From the NCBI GenBank assembly GCA_030407315.1, contig JALQPE010002920.1:1-60325 (forward strand): a stretch of 60,325 nt of DNA, read 5' to 3'. The DNA comes from Asparagopsis taxiformis (lineage: Eukaryota > Rhodophyta > Florideophyceae > Bonnemaisoniales > Bonnemaisoniaceae). The notes under the pieces are model-generated. The model searched no databases. It saw only the letters and a program-made list of their open reading frames with translations, and was not told where the DNA came from. Below, in pieces: positions 51,624 through 60,325 of this stretch (positions within the stretch are counted from its first letter, which is position 1; the number at the start of each line of letters is the position of its first letter). A program made the position numbers and the translations under genes.

Positions 51624-52415
51624 TGTGATGCAATTTATGTTGCAAGCGCGCGCGCGGGTCGGAGCGATGCGTCGCGTTGAGTCCGCGTGCATCCGCGTTT
51701 AGTTAGTTAGTAAGCGAGCGTACGCGTGGCGATACAATTACGTGTCACGGCGCGCTTGCGCGAAGGCGTACGATTGCGAGCTTGGCGGCACGTGTAGCGC
51801 CTTTTGCGAAATTCCCTTTATTTCCCCTTTTTTTTGGGTTTTTTATGACGAAAGTCTTTTTCCCAAATATTTCCCTTTTTGCGTGCAAGCGAGCGGCCGC
51901 CGGCCGGCCGCGCAAGGACAACCTGTCCTTAGTAGTTAGCTATTAATGGTCGTTTCGCCTCGCACCTTACCAATAAACAGCCAGCATCTTCGCAGCTACG
52001 AGTTAAGCGTTTAGCGAATCGCGAGGACCGATTGCGTTGAAACGTTGCGTGCGGGTTGCTCACGATCGCCGACGTTCGCGTGCGCGCTGCGCATAAACCG
52101 ATCGTCGAACCGCGTCGCACCGCGATAGCGCGCGTTGCGTCGCACGCCACTAGGCCAGGGATTTACGACCCCTGTGTGGATCGCGTTGTGCTCGAGTTTG
52201 CTCGGTGATTTCACCCTGAGATCACGGCTTGCGCCGGCCCGCGAATCCCGTGTTGCGATCGTTCCCTACGCGTTCCGCCGTTGTACCACCCGTTCGCCAG
52301 CGCGACCGAGCGACGCGCGAACGCAAGTTCAACCAGCGCGTTACGGTTCACCTCGCCCTGACACGGCTGCAATTCTAGAACTCCCTTAGCGATCGCCACC
52401 CCGGCTGGTCCTACA
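51624..52415 (+). repeat. gypsy-A 5' LTR (792 bp)
   Basis: It runs TGTGATGCAATTTA ... GGCTGGTCCTACA and is homologous throughout to 5291-6097. An AT-rich block with ATTTCCCTTT motifs (about 51810-51880) stands out in otherwise CpG-rich DNA. TGGTCTCTCGACCTAG at 52418, two bases past the LTR, is a plausible tRNA primer binding site. Confidence 0.85.
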
Positions 52416-52992
52416 ACTGGTCTCTCGACCTAGAATTGCGCGAACCGACGTGCGAACTCAGCGAAGCACAGAAACTCCGCTTGGGGAAAACACGGGACGC
52501 CAAACCTATCGCTTACTCTAATTCTTCTTTTATCCGTTCGTCGTGCGCGACAGCGAGGGCGATTGACGCGTGCGCGCGTATCGCTATCCCGGAAGCGGTG
52601 CTATAGCCTCTCTGGTTTGTATAACTACCCTACCTTTACTACGACGATTCGCCGCGCGGAACGACGCGATCGAAGACGCAGCGCGTGCGCGCGCTAGTTC
52701 GCAACCCTAACGCGGGTTCGGCGGTGCCGAAAATATTGGGTTCGCGAGCGATCGAGACCCGTCTTCACGCGTTCCGAGCGAGGAAGAAGCCCTCCTGCGA
52801 GCGAACTCGTCCCCCTCACCCCTACTACGCGCGCCCGATACGCAGACAATTTTCGGGAAGCGCTTCCCTTTTTACTTGCCAATTTTTCGACGCGCCGACG
52901 CGAGATTTTGACGCGCGCCGAATTCCCCTTTCTCCTTCCCCATCATCCCTTTTTCCCTTTTCCCTAGGCAACGATCGAACGCAACCGCGCCG
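52416..52992 (+). other. gypsy-A leader between LTR and gag
   Basis: This is a 577-bp untranslated leader. It begins with the TGG-type primer binding site candidate and ends in a pyrimidine-rich stretch (about 52925-52968) just before the gag ATG. I see no gene in it. Confidence 0.6.
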
Positions 52993-54963
52993 ATGGATCC
53001 ATCCGCGCCCGAGCGATCGAACGCGCCGACCGAACCGCCGCCAGTCGCGTCGCAAACGCACGCAGTCGACGCGCTGGTCGCTTCACATATCCCTGACCCT
53101 ACCGCTTCTCCGTGGCCGCCGTTGCCGACGCAAGCGCTCGCGAGCATCGACGACGACGCGCAAACGTCCGACGATGGCGCCGCAACGAAGCGCGAGGCCG
53201 AGTTCCGCGTTTCCGACGTGCACGCTACGCCGTCCGCAACGCTTCCGAGCTTGGTTCGACAAGTAGTGGACGACCCTACGTTCCAATGCATGCTCCAGGC
53301 TGAAGTACGAGCTGCGGTGGACCGCGCCATCAAGGGCCAATCGCGTGGACTAACGGCTCAGATGAGGGCTCAAGTCCACAACCTAATCGTCACTACGATG
53401 GACTCCCGCGAGGAGCAAAATATTGAACGCGCGAACGTCGCTGCGCGCGAAAACCGAACGCGAACCGCAGCGCGCGCGACCCCTACTAGCTACGCGCGCA
53501 GCGCGGACCCCGAAGGATGGCTGGAACTGGCGCGCCAGGACCTGTCATTCGACGACCACCCGCGTTCGGATAGCGACATTGGACCCGCACATCCCGGGCT
53601 GGTAGAGATCCAGCCGTTGAACGAGCTGTTCACGCGCGCGCTTTCGTACCGCACGTATCGCTTGCGTAATACGGACCGCGCGTTTAACCGAGCAATTGCG
53701 AGCGAATTGGCTAACACCGCGAAAATGGTGCGCCATTCGATGCAAGGAGAGAATTTCACGGGCGCTGACGGAATCGCGGTACTATCGTTCCTGAAGTATT
53801 TCAAGAGCGCATGCGACGACACCGGCGTATCCGAAGGCGCAGCGTTGCCGATTCTCAAGTATTTCCTCGCCGACGAGGCGCGCGACACGTTCCAAACGTA
53901 CGTGGGACGAACGTTCCGAGGCTCGCGCGCGGGCGTCGATTCGATTACGTGCTACGCGGAAGCCGTTCAGTGGCTCCTGCTGACCTATGCGCGCGAAGGC
54001 GACGTCGCGCAAGCGTATCGTGATGTGGCGCAACAAACGCAAGACCCGAAGGAAACCGAAACGCAATTCGCTACGAGACTACGACGCCGCGCGCTGCGCT
54101 GCGGCGATGCCTTTAGCGAGCGAACGCTTGTTTCTATTTTCGTCGATGGTCTACGACCCTATGCGCAACACCTCGTACGGGACGCGCTGTCTCGCGACCC
54201 GCGTCGATACACCTTTCGAGAGCTAGTTTCTATGGCGCAGAGCCACGGGGACACGCACCGAGCGATGACGCCAACGACGAGCGCGCGACCGCTATTAAGG
54301 CGAACGCCTGCGCTCTACGTGGAAGAGGAGGAGACACCAACGGTACAAGCACTGACCGTGGGGCATACCCCGCCATCAGGCTTCTCATCGCCAAACGTCT
54401 CAACCTCCGCCGCGACGCCGCACGCTCCGCGCGAACGGAAGTTCTCGACCCCGAGCCCCATGCGAAGTCCAACCTCGCTGGGCACCCCTTCGTCGAATTA
54501 TCGCACGCCACGCTCTCGCGACGCATCGCCCGCCGACCGCTCGCGACGCTTTGCGCATAACGACGACCGAGAACGCGAACGCGCGGGACCGTACACGGCG
54601 CACATACCGCGCGCAACTTACCCACCGCCTATCGTGAGGCAGACGGCACCGGCCGACACGTCTCGCACAGCGGCGTTCCGCTGTCTGATATGCCGGAAGT
54701 TTGGGCACCCCATGGTAAGCTGCCCGCTGCTCTCATCCGAGCAACAGGCCGCAATTCGCGAGATGCATAGTCACGCGCGCCTAACGCCCGAAGAACTGAA
54801 CCTGCAGCGTAACGTTCAGGTTTTCGAAGTTTCCGCGGACGATGACGCACGCGAGCGCGAAAGCGAACGCACGCGCGAAGACGACGCGCACGACGGCGAG
54901 CTGCTCACGCCCCACTCGGTTCGCTTCGCAGAAGACCCGGGAAACGCCTACGAGGAGTCGTAG
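52993..54963 (+). CDS. gypsy-A Gag (656 aa)
   Basis: ATG at 52993 to TAG at 54961. The first 150 residues are Ala/Pro/Thr-rich. Residues about 210-430 are a helical capsid-like region (retrotransposon gag type, FLKYFKSACDDTGVSEGAALPILKYFL ... ETQFATRLRRRALRCG). A Ser/Pro/Arg-rich linker leads to one CCHC zinc knuckle, CLICRKFGHPMVSC, near residue 560, which would bind the element RNA. The acidic tail ends AEDPGNAYEES. The GGA AAC codons for Gly-Asn are part of a -1 frameshift site. Gag assembles the particle in which cDNA is made. Confidence 0.9.
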   Translation: MDPSAPERSNAPTEPPPVASQTHAVDALVASHIPDPTASPWPPLPTQALASIDDDAQTSDDGAATKREAEFRVSDVHATPSATLPSLVRQVVDDPTFQCMLQAEVRAAVDRAIKGQSRGLTAQMRAQVHNLIVTTMDSREEQNIERANVAARENRTRTAARATPTSYARSADPEGWLELARQDLSFDDHPRSDSDIGPAHPGLVEIQPLNELFTRALSYRTYRLRNTDRAFNRAIASELANTAKMVRHSMQGENFTGADGIAVLSFLKYFKSACDDTGVSEGAALPILKYFLADEARDTFQTYVGRTFRGSRAGVDSITCYAEAVQWLLLTYAREGDVAQAYRDVAQQTQDPKETETQFATRLRRRALRCGDAFSERTLVSIFVDGLRPYAQHLVRDALSRDPRRYTFRELVSMAQSHGDTHRAMTPTTSARPLLRRTPALYVEEEETPTVQALTVGHTPPSGFSSPNVSTSAATPHAPRERKFSTPSPMRSPTSLGTPSSNYRTPRSRDASPADRSRRFAHNDDRERERAGPYTAHIPRATYPPPIVRQTAPADTSRTAAFRCLICRKFGHPMVSCPLLSSEQQAAIREMHSHARLTPEELNLQRNVQVFEVSADDDARERESERTREDDAHDGELLTPHSVRFAEDPGNAYEES

Positions 54964-54981
54964 CGGGTGGGCCGGCTCCTC
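54939..54981 (+). promoter_or_regulatory. probable -1 ribosomal frameshift signal between gag and pol
   Basis: The heptamer GGGAAAC (54939-54945) is phased in the gag frame as G_GGA_AAC, the X_XXY_YYZ form of a -1 slippery site. After a 6-base spacer (GCCTAC), GAGGAGTCG (54952-54960) can pair with CGGCTCCTC (54973-54981). That stem has nine pairs, one of them G-U, with a 12-base loop holding the gag TAG. The pol frame is open from 54846 and overlaps gag by 118 bases, and pol is exactly in the -1 frame. This would yield a Gag-Pol fusion. Confidence 0.8.
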
Positions 54982-55007
54982 CTCACTCAACGGACACGCG
55001 ACGCGCG

Positions 55008-58000
55008 ATGACGCAACCGCCGCGCGAAAAACCGCCTCCGTTACCACCCGAAACAGTGGTCCTGTTTCAGACCCCTACCGCGAACTACAAACTCGAGATA
55101 CGCGTCGGATATAATCTACGCACGGCCACCGCGGTGACCGCTGTGCTTGATACCGGCGCGGGCCCGAGCCTCATTCGCGAGAACGTATTAGGCGCTGATT
55201 GGAAGCGCCACGCTACGCCGCCAACGCTGCGCTGCGCGATTATCGACGCGAATGGACGACGCCTCGCGCCGAACGCGTCATTGCGGCTTAGCGTTCTTCT
55301 AGGTGCCCGCGCGCACCTTCAAACTTTCCTGGTGATGCCGCGCTTATCCGTCCCTTGCATTCTGGGAGCAGACTTCATCGACCGCGTGGTTCGGATGATC
55401 TATACTGGGCCGCAGCGCGCGTTGCGAACCCGCTATGGGGACCACGTTCCGATGCTCCCACGCACGCCGACGAAACCGCGCCGCGCACCGACCCCCAAGA
55501 CTACCCGACCAACAGATTTCGCACCAATCCGCGTTGCGCGCCGCACGTCGATTCCGCCGCACGCGACGCAAGCTATCGAAGTCACCACGGGCGCTGACGG
55601 ACGCTGCATCATGATACCCGCGACCGACCTCTATGGGCAGAAGTTGCTTCGTCTAGCCAACGGTGAAACGCAAGTTAAAAGGAACGTGCCCTTCAGTGTG
55701 CATGTGCACAACGCCGGCACCCGCCTACAGATATTGCCCAAAGGCATGAAGGTCGGCGCCGCGGTGCCCAACCCCGTAGGTTGCCTACAAGTTGCACAAG
55801 AGGCGCCGACACCACAAGACCGACCGCCCGACGATGCGACGCCATGCAACGCGACGAACCCGCCGGACCTGCGCGAAGCCGACGGAATTGCGAACGCGAC
55901 GCCGCATTGGGAAGACCTCTTACGCGCGACACTACGCGATGAGCGGGTAGACGACAACCTACACGCGCGAATTATCGAGATGCTGCGAAAGCACGAGCGC
56001 ATGTGGAATGGCACGCTCGGAGCCATCCACGCGACAGAGCACCGCATCGAACTGGTTCCGGGGTCGACCCCCGTCAACCAACCGCCGTACCGCGCCGGAC
56101 ACGCGTCGCGCGAAATTATCCGTACGCAAGTGGATAAGATGCTCCGCGCTGGAGTGATCGAACCTGCTACATCGGAATGGGCGAGCCCGGTTGTAGTCGT
56201 GCCTAAGAAGGACGGGACTTCCCGCTTCTGCATCGACTACCGCCGCTTAAACGCCGCTACCGTCAAGGACGCGTATCCGATTCCGCGCATGGACGATTGC
56301 GTCGATTCGCTTGGTAACGCGACGGTTTTCACTACGCTAGACTGCAACTCGGGATACTGGCAAATCCCGGTAGCGCACGCCGACCGCGATAAGACTACGT
56401 TTACGTCGCATGTTGGTACGTATCGCTTCTGCCGTATGCCCTTCGGGCTATCGAATGCGCCCGCGACGTTTCAGCGCGCGCTCGATATCTTGCTCGCGAA
56501 CGTGAAATGGCAACACTGCCTAGTCTACCTGGATGACGTAATCATCTTCTCCGCAGACGTAAACGCGCACGTGCATCACGTCGATGAGATACTGGGAATC
56601 CTCGGACGCGCTGGCGTTTCGCTTAAATTCGCAAAGACCGAGTTCTTCAAGCGCTCGGTAGACTACCTGGGACATACTATTTCGCCGGGGAAGCTATCCG
56701 TACCGACGACGAAATGCGACGCGCTGCGCGATGCGACGTATCCGACGACGAAAACGCAGCTGCGCAGCTTCCTGGGGACGTGCAATGTATACCGCCGATT
56801 CATCGAGAAATTCGCGTTCATAGCCGCGCCGCTTACGCAGCTGCTGAAGAAGGACCAAGGAGATAACCTACCCGCGCCGACGCCAGAGCAAACGCGCGCA
56901 TTCGAATCATTGCGACAAGCGATGCTATCTCCGCCTATCCTCCGTCTGCCGCGCGAAGGGCACCCGTATGTGCTCGACACCGACGCGTCGCAAGGACAAA
57001 TCGGGTGCGCGTTACTACAGTTGGACACCGACGACGACGTACTACATCCAGTCGGATACTGGTCGCGCACGCTTAACGACGCGGAGCGTAATTACTCGAC
57101 GACGGAACGCGAATGCCTCGCAGTGGTATGGGCTGTGTTACTATTACGCGCATATCTAGAAGGACGGAAGTTCACGGTTCGCACGGACCATAATTCGCTG
57201 CGCTGGATTCTAAATATGACCTCCGCGGAAGGACGACTCGCGCGTTGGCGATTGCGACTCGCCGAGTTCGAGTTCGACGTCGAATATAAAAAGGGTAAAC
57301 GCCATGTTATCGCCGACGCGCTCTCGCGAATGGCCACGCGAAGCGGCGACGAGACGGAAATACCGGACGAGATACCCTGCTTCGACGCCGCGAATATCGT
57401 TGAACCGCACGCGGACGCTTACGTCCGAGCCGACGCCGCGCTACTATGCGACTACGCCGAATATTATCCTAGCCTGGATTGTCTGCTGACATCTCGAGCA
57501 TGTATCGAACCACCCGTATCCGCTGACGAGTGGATACGCGAGCAGGCTACGGACGAGTTCTGCCAAAACGCGAAACGCGACGTCGAAACCGAGCCGCAGT
57601 CGCGCTTTCACCTGTCCCCCGATGGGATACTTATGAGGACCGCGCCGCTCGACGGCGCCACGCAGATAGTCGTGCCCGAAGCGATTAAGGGGCGCATTTT
57701 GCGAGCTAACCATTACGCGGTAACCGCAGGACATCCGGGCGCGCGACGCATGTATGACGCAATTCGACGCGCGTACTACTGGCCGATGATGAGCGTAGAC
57801 GTCTACACTACCGTGAGACAGTGCGATGCGTGCGCACGTAACCGCGTTACGCAATATCGCCATACGAACGCCCTGAAGCTATTCCCCGCGACGCGCCCGC
57901 TCGAAGACGTCGCTATCGATATCCTTGGTCCGCTGCCCGAGACTCCGCGCCAACGCCGCTTCGTACTCGTAATCGCAGACCGCTATAGCAAACTCTGCCG

Positions 58001-59237
58001 ACTCATCGCGCTCGGACGCGTATCCGCACTCGCCGTTGCGAAGGCATTTTGCCAAGACTGGGTTTTCGTCTATGGACCGCCGCGCACGCTACTTTCGGAC
58101 AATGGACCGCAATTCCGCTCGAAGCTGTTCCAGGAGACTTGCGCGCTGATGGGTACGCGGAACATATTCACAACGACGTACCACCCGCAATCGAACGGAC
58201 AAGTCGAGCGCATGAATCGCACTATCGTCGCGACGCTGCGCCATTATGTGGATGAAGAGCGCAGAGATTGGGACGAGCATTTGGACGCGCTAGCATACGC
58301 TTACAACCGCGCGATACACCGCTCGACGAATACGTCGCCGTTCGAACTCACGCTCACGCGCTATCCCGTATCGCTGGGAACGGAGCAAGTGGACACGATT
58401 CGCAGCACGCCATTCCTTCGCATGGAATTTCTCGCACGATTATCGGACGCGTACGCACGCTCGGCGAACGCGTTGAAGAAAGCGCAAGCGAGATACAAGC
58501 GCGACTTTGACCGCGGCGTGCGCACGGTGAATAAGGATATCAAGGTTGGCGATCAAGTGTACCTGGACACTCGCGCGGGAGCGACGACACGAACGCAGGG
58601 CAACGACGGAGCGCACACGTCGAAGTTAGACTATCCTGTGTCGGGCCCTTTCCCGGTTATAGGCTGCCGCGGACACACGTACGAAATCATAATCGACGGT
58701 GTCCCCGAACTCGTCAGCTCCGACCGCGTTCGCATAGCACCGCGTTACGCGACGCATGCGCCAACGACGTGGGACGACGTAGAAGAAGACATTAACACGG
58801 AGAACGCGAACGACGCAGAGCGACGGGATGGACGCGAAATTAATGAGGCGCGCAAGGTCGACCCGGAAGCCGGGTACGGGACGCGCGAGTTCATGATTGA
58901 CAGGTTGACAGCCGAGGGCATCGACGATACCGGCACGCCCGTATTCCGAGTGCGCTGGAAAGGCTACTCTCCGCGCGATGATACGTGGGAGTCCGAAGCG
59001 TCCCTGCCCGCGCCTATCGTCGCCCGTTTTCGCCGTGATCAAGGGCGGCCCGCCTCTAAAATCGCTGCGCGCGCTACTGCCGACGGCCCTGCGACGCTGC
59101 GTAACCGCCGAAGTCGCCCAATGAAGCGCTCAGCCCCGAGGGAGGCGCCCGATGGCGCGCCGCGAAAAACGACACCTACCCGCATCAGCGCGCGTATTGC
59201 AAGCCGACAAGCGACGCCCCGGGCGCAACGCAATTAA
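55008..59237 (+). CDS. gypsy-A Pol with chromodomain (1,409 aa from its first ATG)
   Basis: There is an ATG at 55008, but the frame is open upstream to 54846 and expression is more likely by -1 frameshift from gag. Protease has LDTGAG at 48-52. RT spans about 350-560, with YPIPRMDD, FTTLDCNSGYWQIPV and YLDD at 507-510. RNase H has LDTDAS, TERECLAVVWA and RTDHNSL at about 650-740. Integrase has an HHCC zinc site from about 900 (NHYAVTAGH ... CDACARN), Asp in AIDILGPL, Asp in LLSDNGPQF near 1030 and Glu in PQSNGQVERMN. A GPY/F-type SGPFPVI segment and a chromodomain at about 1292-1341 (EFMIDRLTAEG ... FRVRWKGYSPRDDTWE) follow, with a basic tail last. All catalytic residues I can check are present. 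It copies and integrates the element, with the chromodomain likely directing it to chromatin marks. Confidence 0.95.
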   Translation: MTQPPREKPPPLPPETVVLFQTPTANYKLEIRVGYNLRTATAVTAVLDTGAGPSLIRENVLGADWKRHATPPTLRCAIIDANGRRLAPNASLRLSVLLGARAHLQTFLVMPRLSVPCILGADFIDRVVRMIYTGPQRALRTRYGDHVPMLPRTPTKPRRAPTPKTTRPTDFAPIRVARRTSIPPHATQAIEVTTGADGRCIMIPATDLYGQKLLRLANGETQVKRNVPFSVHVHNAGTRLQILPKGMKVGAAVPNPVGCLQVAQEAPTPQDRPPDDATPCNATNPPDLREADGIANATPHWEDLLRATLRDERVDDNLHARIIEMLRKHERMWNGTLGAIHATEHRIELVPGSTPVNQPPYRAGHASREIIRTQVDKMLRAGVIEPATSEWASPVVVVPKKDGTSRFCIDYRRLNAATVKDAYPIPRMDDCVDSLGNATVFTTLDCNSGYWQIPVAHADRDKTTFTSHVGTYRFCRMPFGLSNAPATFQRALDILLANVKWQHCLVYLDDVIIFSADVNAHVHHVDEILGILGRAGVSLKFAKTEFFKRSVDYLGHTISPGKLSVPTTKCDALRDATYPTTKTQLRSFLGTCNVYRRFIEKFAFIAAPLTQLLKKDQGDNLPAPTPEQTRAFESLRQAMLSPPILRLPREGHPYVLDTDASQGQIGCALLQLDTDDDVLHPVGYWSRTLNDAERNYSTTERECLAVVWAVLLLRAYLEGRKFTVRTDHNSLRWILNMTSAEGRLARWRLRLAEFEFDVEYKKGKRHVIADALSRMATRSGDETEIPDEIPCFDAANIVEPHADAYVRADAALLCDYAEYYPSLDCLLTSRACIEPPVSADEWIREQATDEFCQNAKRDVETEPQSRFHLSPDGILMRTAPLDGATQIVVPEAIKGRILRANHYAVTAGHPGARRMYDAIRRAYYWPMMSVDVYTTVRQCDACARNRVTQYRHTNALKLFPATRPLEDVAIDILGPLPETPRQRRFVLVIADRYSKLCRLIALGRVSALAVAKAFCQDWVFVYGPPRTLLSDNGPQFRSKLFQETCALMGTRNIFTTTYHPQSNGQVERMNRTIVATLRHYVDEERRDWDEHLDALAYAYNRAIHRSTNTSPFELTLTRYPVSLGTEQVDTIRSTPFLRMEFLARLSDAYARSANALKKAQARYKRDFDRGVRTVNKDIKVGDQVYLDTRAGATTRTQGNDGAHTSKLDYPVSGPFPVIGCRGHTYEIIIDGVPELVSSDRVRIAPRYATHAPTTWDDVEEDINTENANDAERRDGREINEARKVDPEAGYGTREFMIDRLTAEGIDDTGTPVFRVRWKGYSPRDDTWESEASLPAPIVARFRRDQGRPASKIAARATADGPATLRNRRSRPMKRSAPREAPDGAPRKTTPTRISARIASRQATPRAQRN

Positions 59238-60325
59238 TGCACGAAGCGTTGCGGGCGGTGGGGTTGCCATCCACGTGCGTTTACGTCGACGAAGAAGCTG
59301 CGCGAGCGCCAGATGACCACCTGGCAGCGGTAAGCATCCAACGCAAACACAGCTACCCGCCTTGCATCACGCCAAACTACTATCAGCAGCAGGGACCGGG
59401 AGGAGATACGACTTATTGCCGCCAAGCGTCGCGGCGCCACGCAACCGCTTCGTCGCACAACACGCAAACGCTTCCTCGAACGCCTTGTAACCGTTTCGGC
59501 GGACGCCACGCAATCGCCGTTCGCGCCAACGCTCCGTCGTTCGCCACTCCCCGCGCACTCGACATTCTATCGCTGAATGACCTGGAACTACTGCCGCGCG
59601 CAATGAAGCGACGCCGCTCGCGAGCCGCGTACGTGTGCGCCTGACAGGTTGGACACGATTCGACGTTTGCCCGCCGCGCTACTACCCGCGCCGACTACCC
59701 GCGCAAAGACGCGCCGCCCCGGACTAAACTACCTGAATCTCGACGCTTGGCAACACACGAAGGGGCCCTCACAGACGCTGGTCGGTCCGGCATCGACACG
59801 CGTCGCGCGGGACGCCACCACCGCGAAAATATTGAGCCCCCTCGCTGACGCTCGAGACGTTGCCTGTTAAGAAGTGCGATAAGCGCGAAAAGCCCATGAC
59901 GGACGTTGCGTCAATCTCGCTAAACAGGCGCCACGCAATATTCGTCGCTTGCGTTTCGGTCGCCTTTCGTTCGCCACGCGACTATCCACCGTATACGCCG
60001 CAAAACGCCTTCGCCCCGTCGTCCGCAACGCGACGCCTGCACGAACGAGCGTCTCGCACACCGAAGGCTGAGGACCACCTCGCAGCCAAACTGTCGTGCA
60101 CCCGCCACTGGAGTCACAGGGGCGCACCATGCCGCCAACGCACTTTTCGTGCGAAAACAAGGGGGTTGGTCATCGATCAGGCGCCAGGTATGCAGGGGTG
60201 GCCCAGCGGATTGGAAATGAGGCCGTCCCAAAACTTGCATCGGGCTGGGACGGACGCGTTGCGAGGCCGCCGGCTCGACCCCCTCGTCGTGACAAGGCGT
60301 CTGCCGCTGGCGCCGTCTGATTGGC
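59238..60325 (+). other. gypsy-A post-pol spacer, right copy (to window end)
   Basis: CpG-rich sequence corresponding to the start of the 289-2464 spacer of the left copy. It shares CACGCAATCG/CCACGCAA motifs (about 59430-59530) and GGATTGG-type motifs near its end. Overlapping frames here are low complexity and I call no gene. Confidence 0.55.

Larger units (their letters stand above)
51624..60325 (+). mobile_element. Ty3/gypsy chromodomain retrotransposon gypsy-A, right copy (cut by window end)
   Basis: It has a 5' LTR (51624-52415), leader, intact gag, a frameshift signal, intact pol and the start of the post-pol spacer. The antisense gene and 3' LTR seen in the left copy would lie beyond 60325. 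The base before the LTR context is CCTAT (51619-51623), the expected left target duplication. Gag and pol have no internal stops, so this copy is much better preserved than the left one. Confidence 0.9.

Noticed and set aside
5291..52415. The two gypsy-A LTRs as the ends of one giant element enclosing the array.
   Set aside because: Each LTR has its own element attached on the outer side (pol end and polypurine tract left of 5291; primer site and gag right of 52415). They are the 3' LTR and 5' LTR of two different copies.
55008..55010. Independent initiation of gypsy-A Pol at its own ATG.
   Set aside because: The pol frame is open upstream into gag and a well-formed -1 slippery site with stem precedes it, so a Gag-Pol fusion is the better explanation.

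Overview
The window is eukaryotic nuclear DNA. It holds single-exon-looking genes with TATA boxes and secretory signal peptides, plus chromodomain Ty3/gypsy and Ty1/copia LTR retrotransposons. There are no bacterial-style operons, ribosome binding sites or tRNA genes that I can see. A red alga of the Chondrus type fits the mix of compact genes, small secreted Cys-rich proteins and dense nested LTR elements, but that assignment is inference only.

Layout. (1) 1-6097: the 3' part of a very GC/CpG-rich chromodomain gypsy element ('gypsy-A'). It has the frameshifted end of pol, a long minisatellite-bearing non-coding stretch, a broken antisense gene and an 807-bp 3' LTR. (2) 6098-about 10013: a decayed copia element ('copia-1') whose 5' part is missing at the gypsy-A LTR. 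Its RT is split by a 786-bp solo LTR with a 5-bp target-site duplication. (3) About 10014-14869: unique DNA with one clear gene, a 658-aa secreted protein with four Cys-rich repeats. (4) 14870-46153: the core of the window, five head-to-tail copies of a 5,096-bp unit. Each carries one minus-strand gene for a secreted, probably glycosylated protein with a YfaP/DUF2135-like beta-sandwich. Copies 1-4 look essentially identical. Copy 5 has a short diverged tract and is split by a 517-bp solo LTR (duplication ATGTG), which is itself split by a complete gypsy element ('gypsy-B', 5,433 bp, identical LTRs, duplication CTCGG, uninterrupted 1,574-aa gag-pol). (5) 46717-51538: a nearly complete minus-strand copia element ('copia-2') broken by one frameshift and one nonsense codon. 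(6) 51624-60325: a second, better preserved gypsy-A copy with 5' LTR, gag and pol, running off the right edge.

How the parts work together. Most of the window is layered retrotransposition around a recently amplified secreted-protein gene. The two gypsy-A copies complement each other. The right one gives LTR-gag-pol, with what looks like a canonical -1 frameshift signal at the gag/pol junction. The left one gives the end of pol, the non-coding spacer, the antisense gene and the 3' LTR. Together they imply an element organised LTR-gag-pol-spacer-antisense ORF-LTR. A 78-bp dispersed element with a conserved hairpin occurs three times, at 10751, 13891 and 46163.
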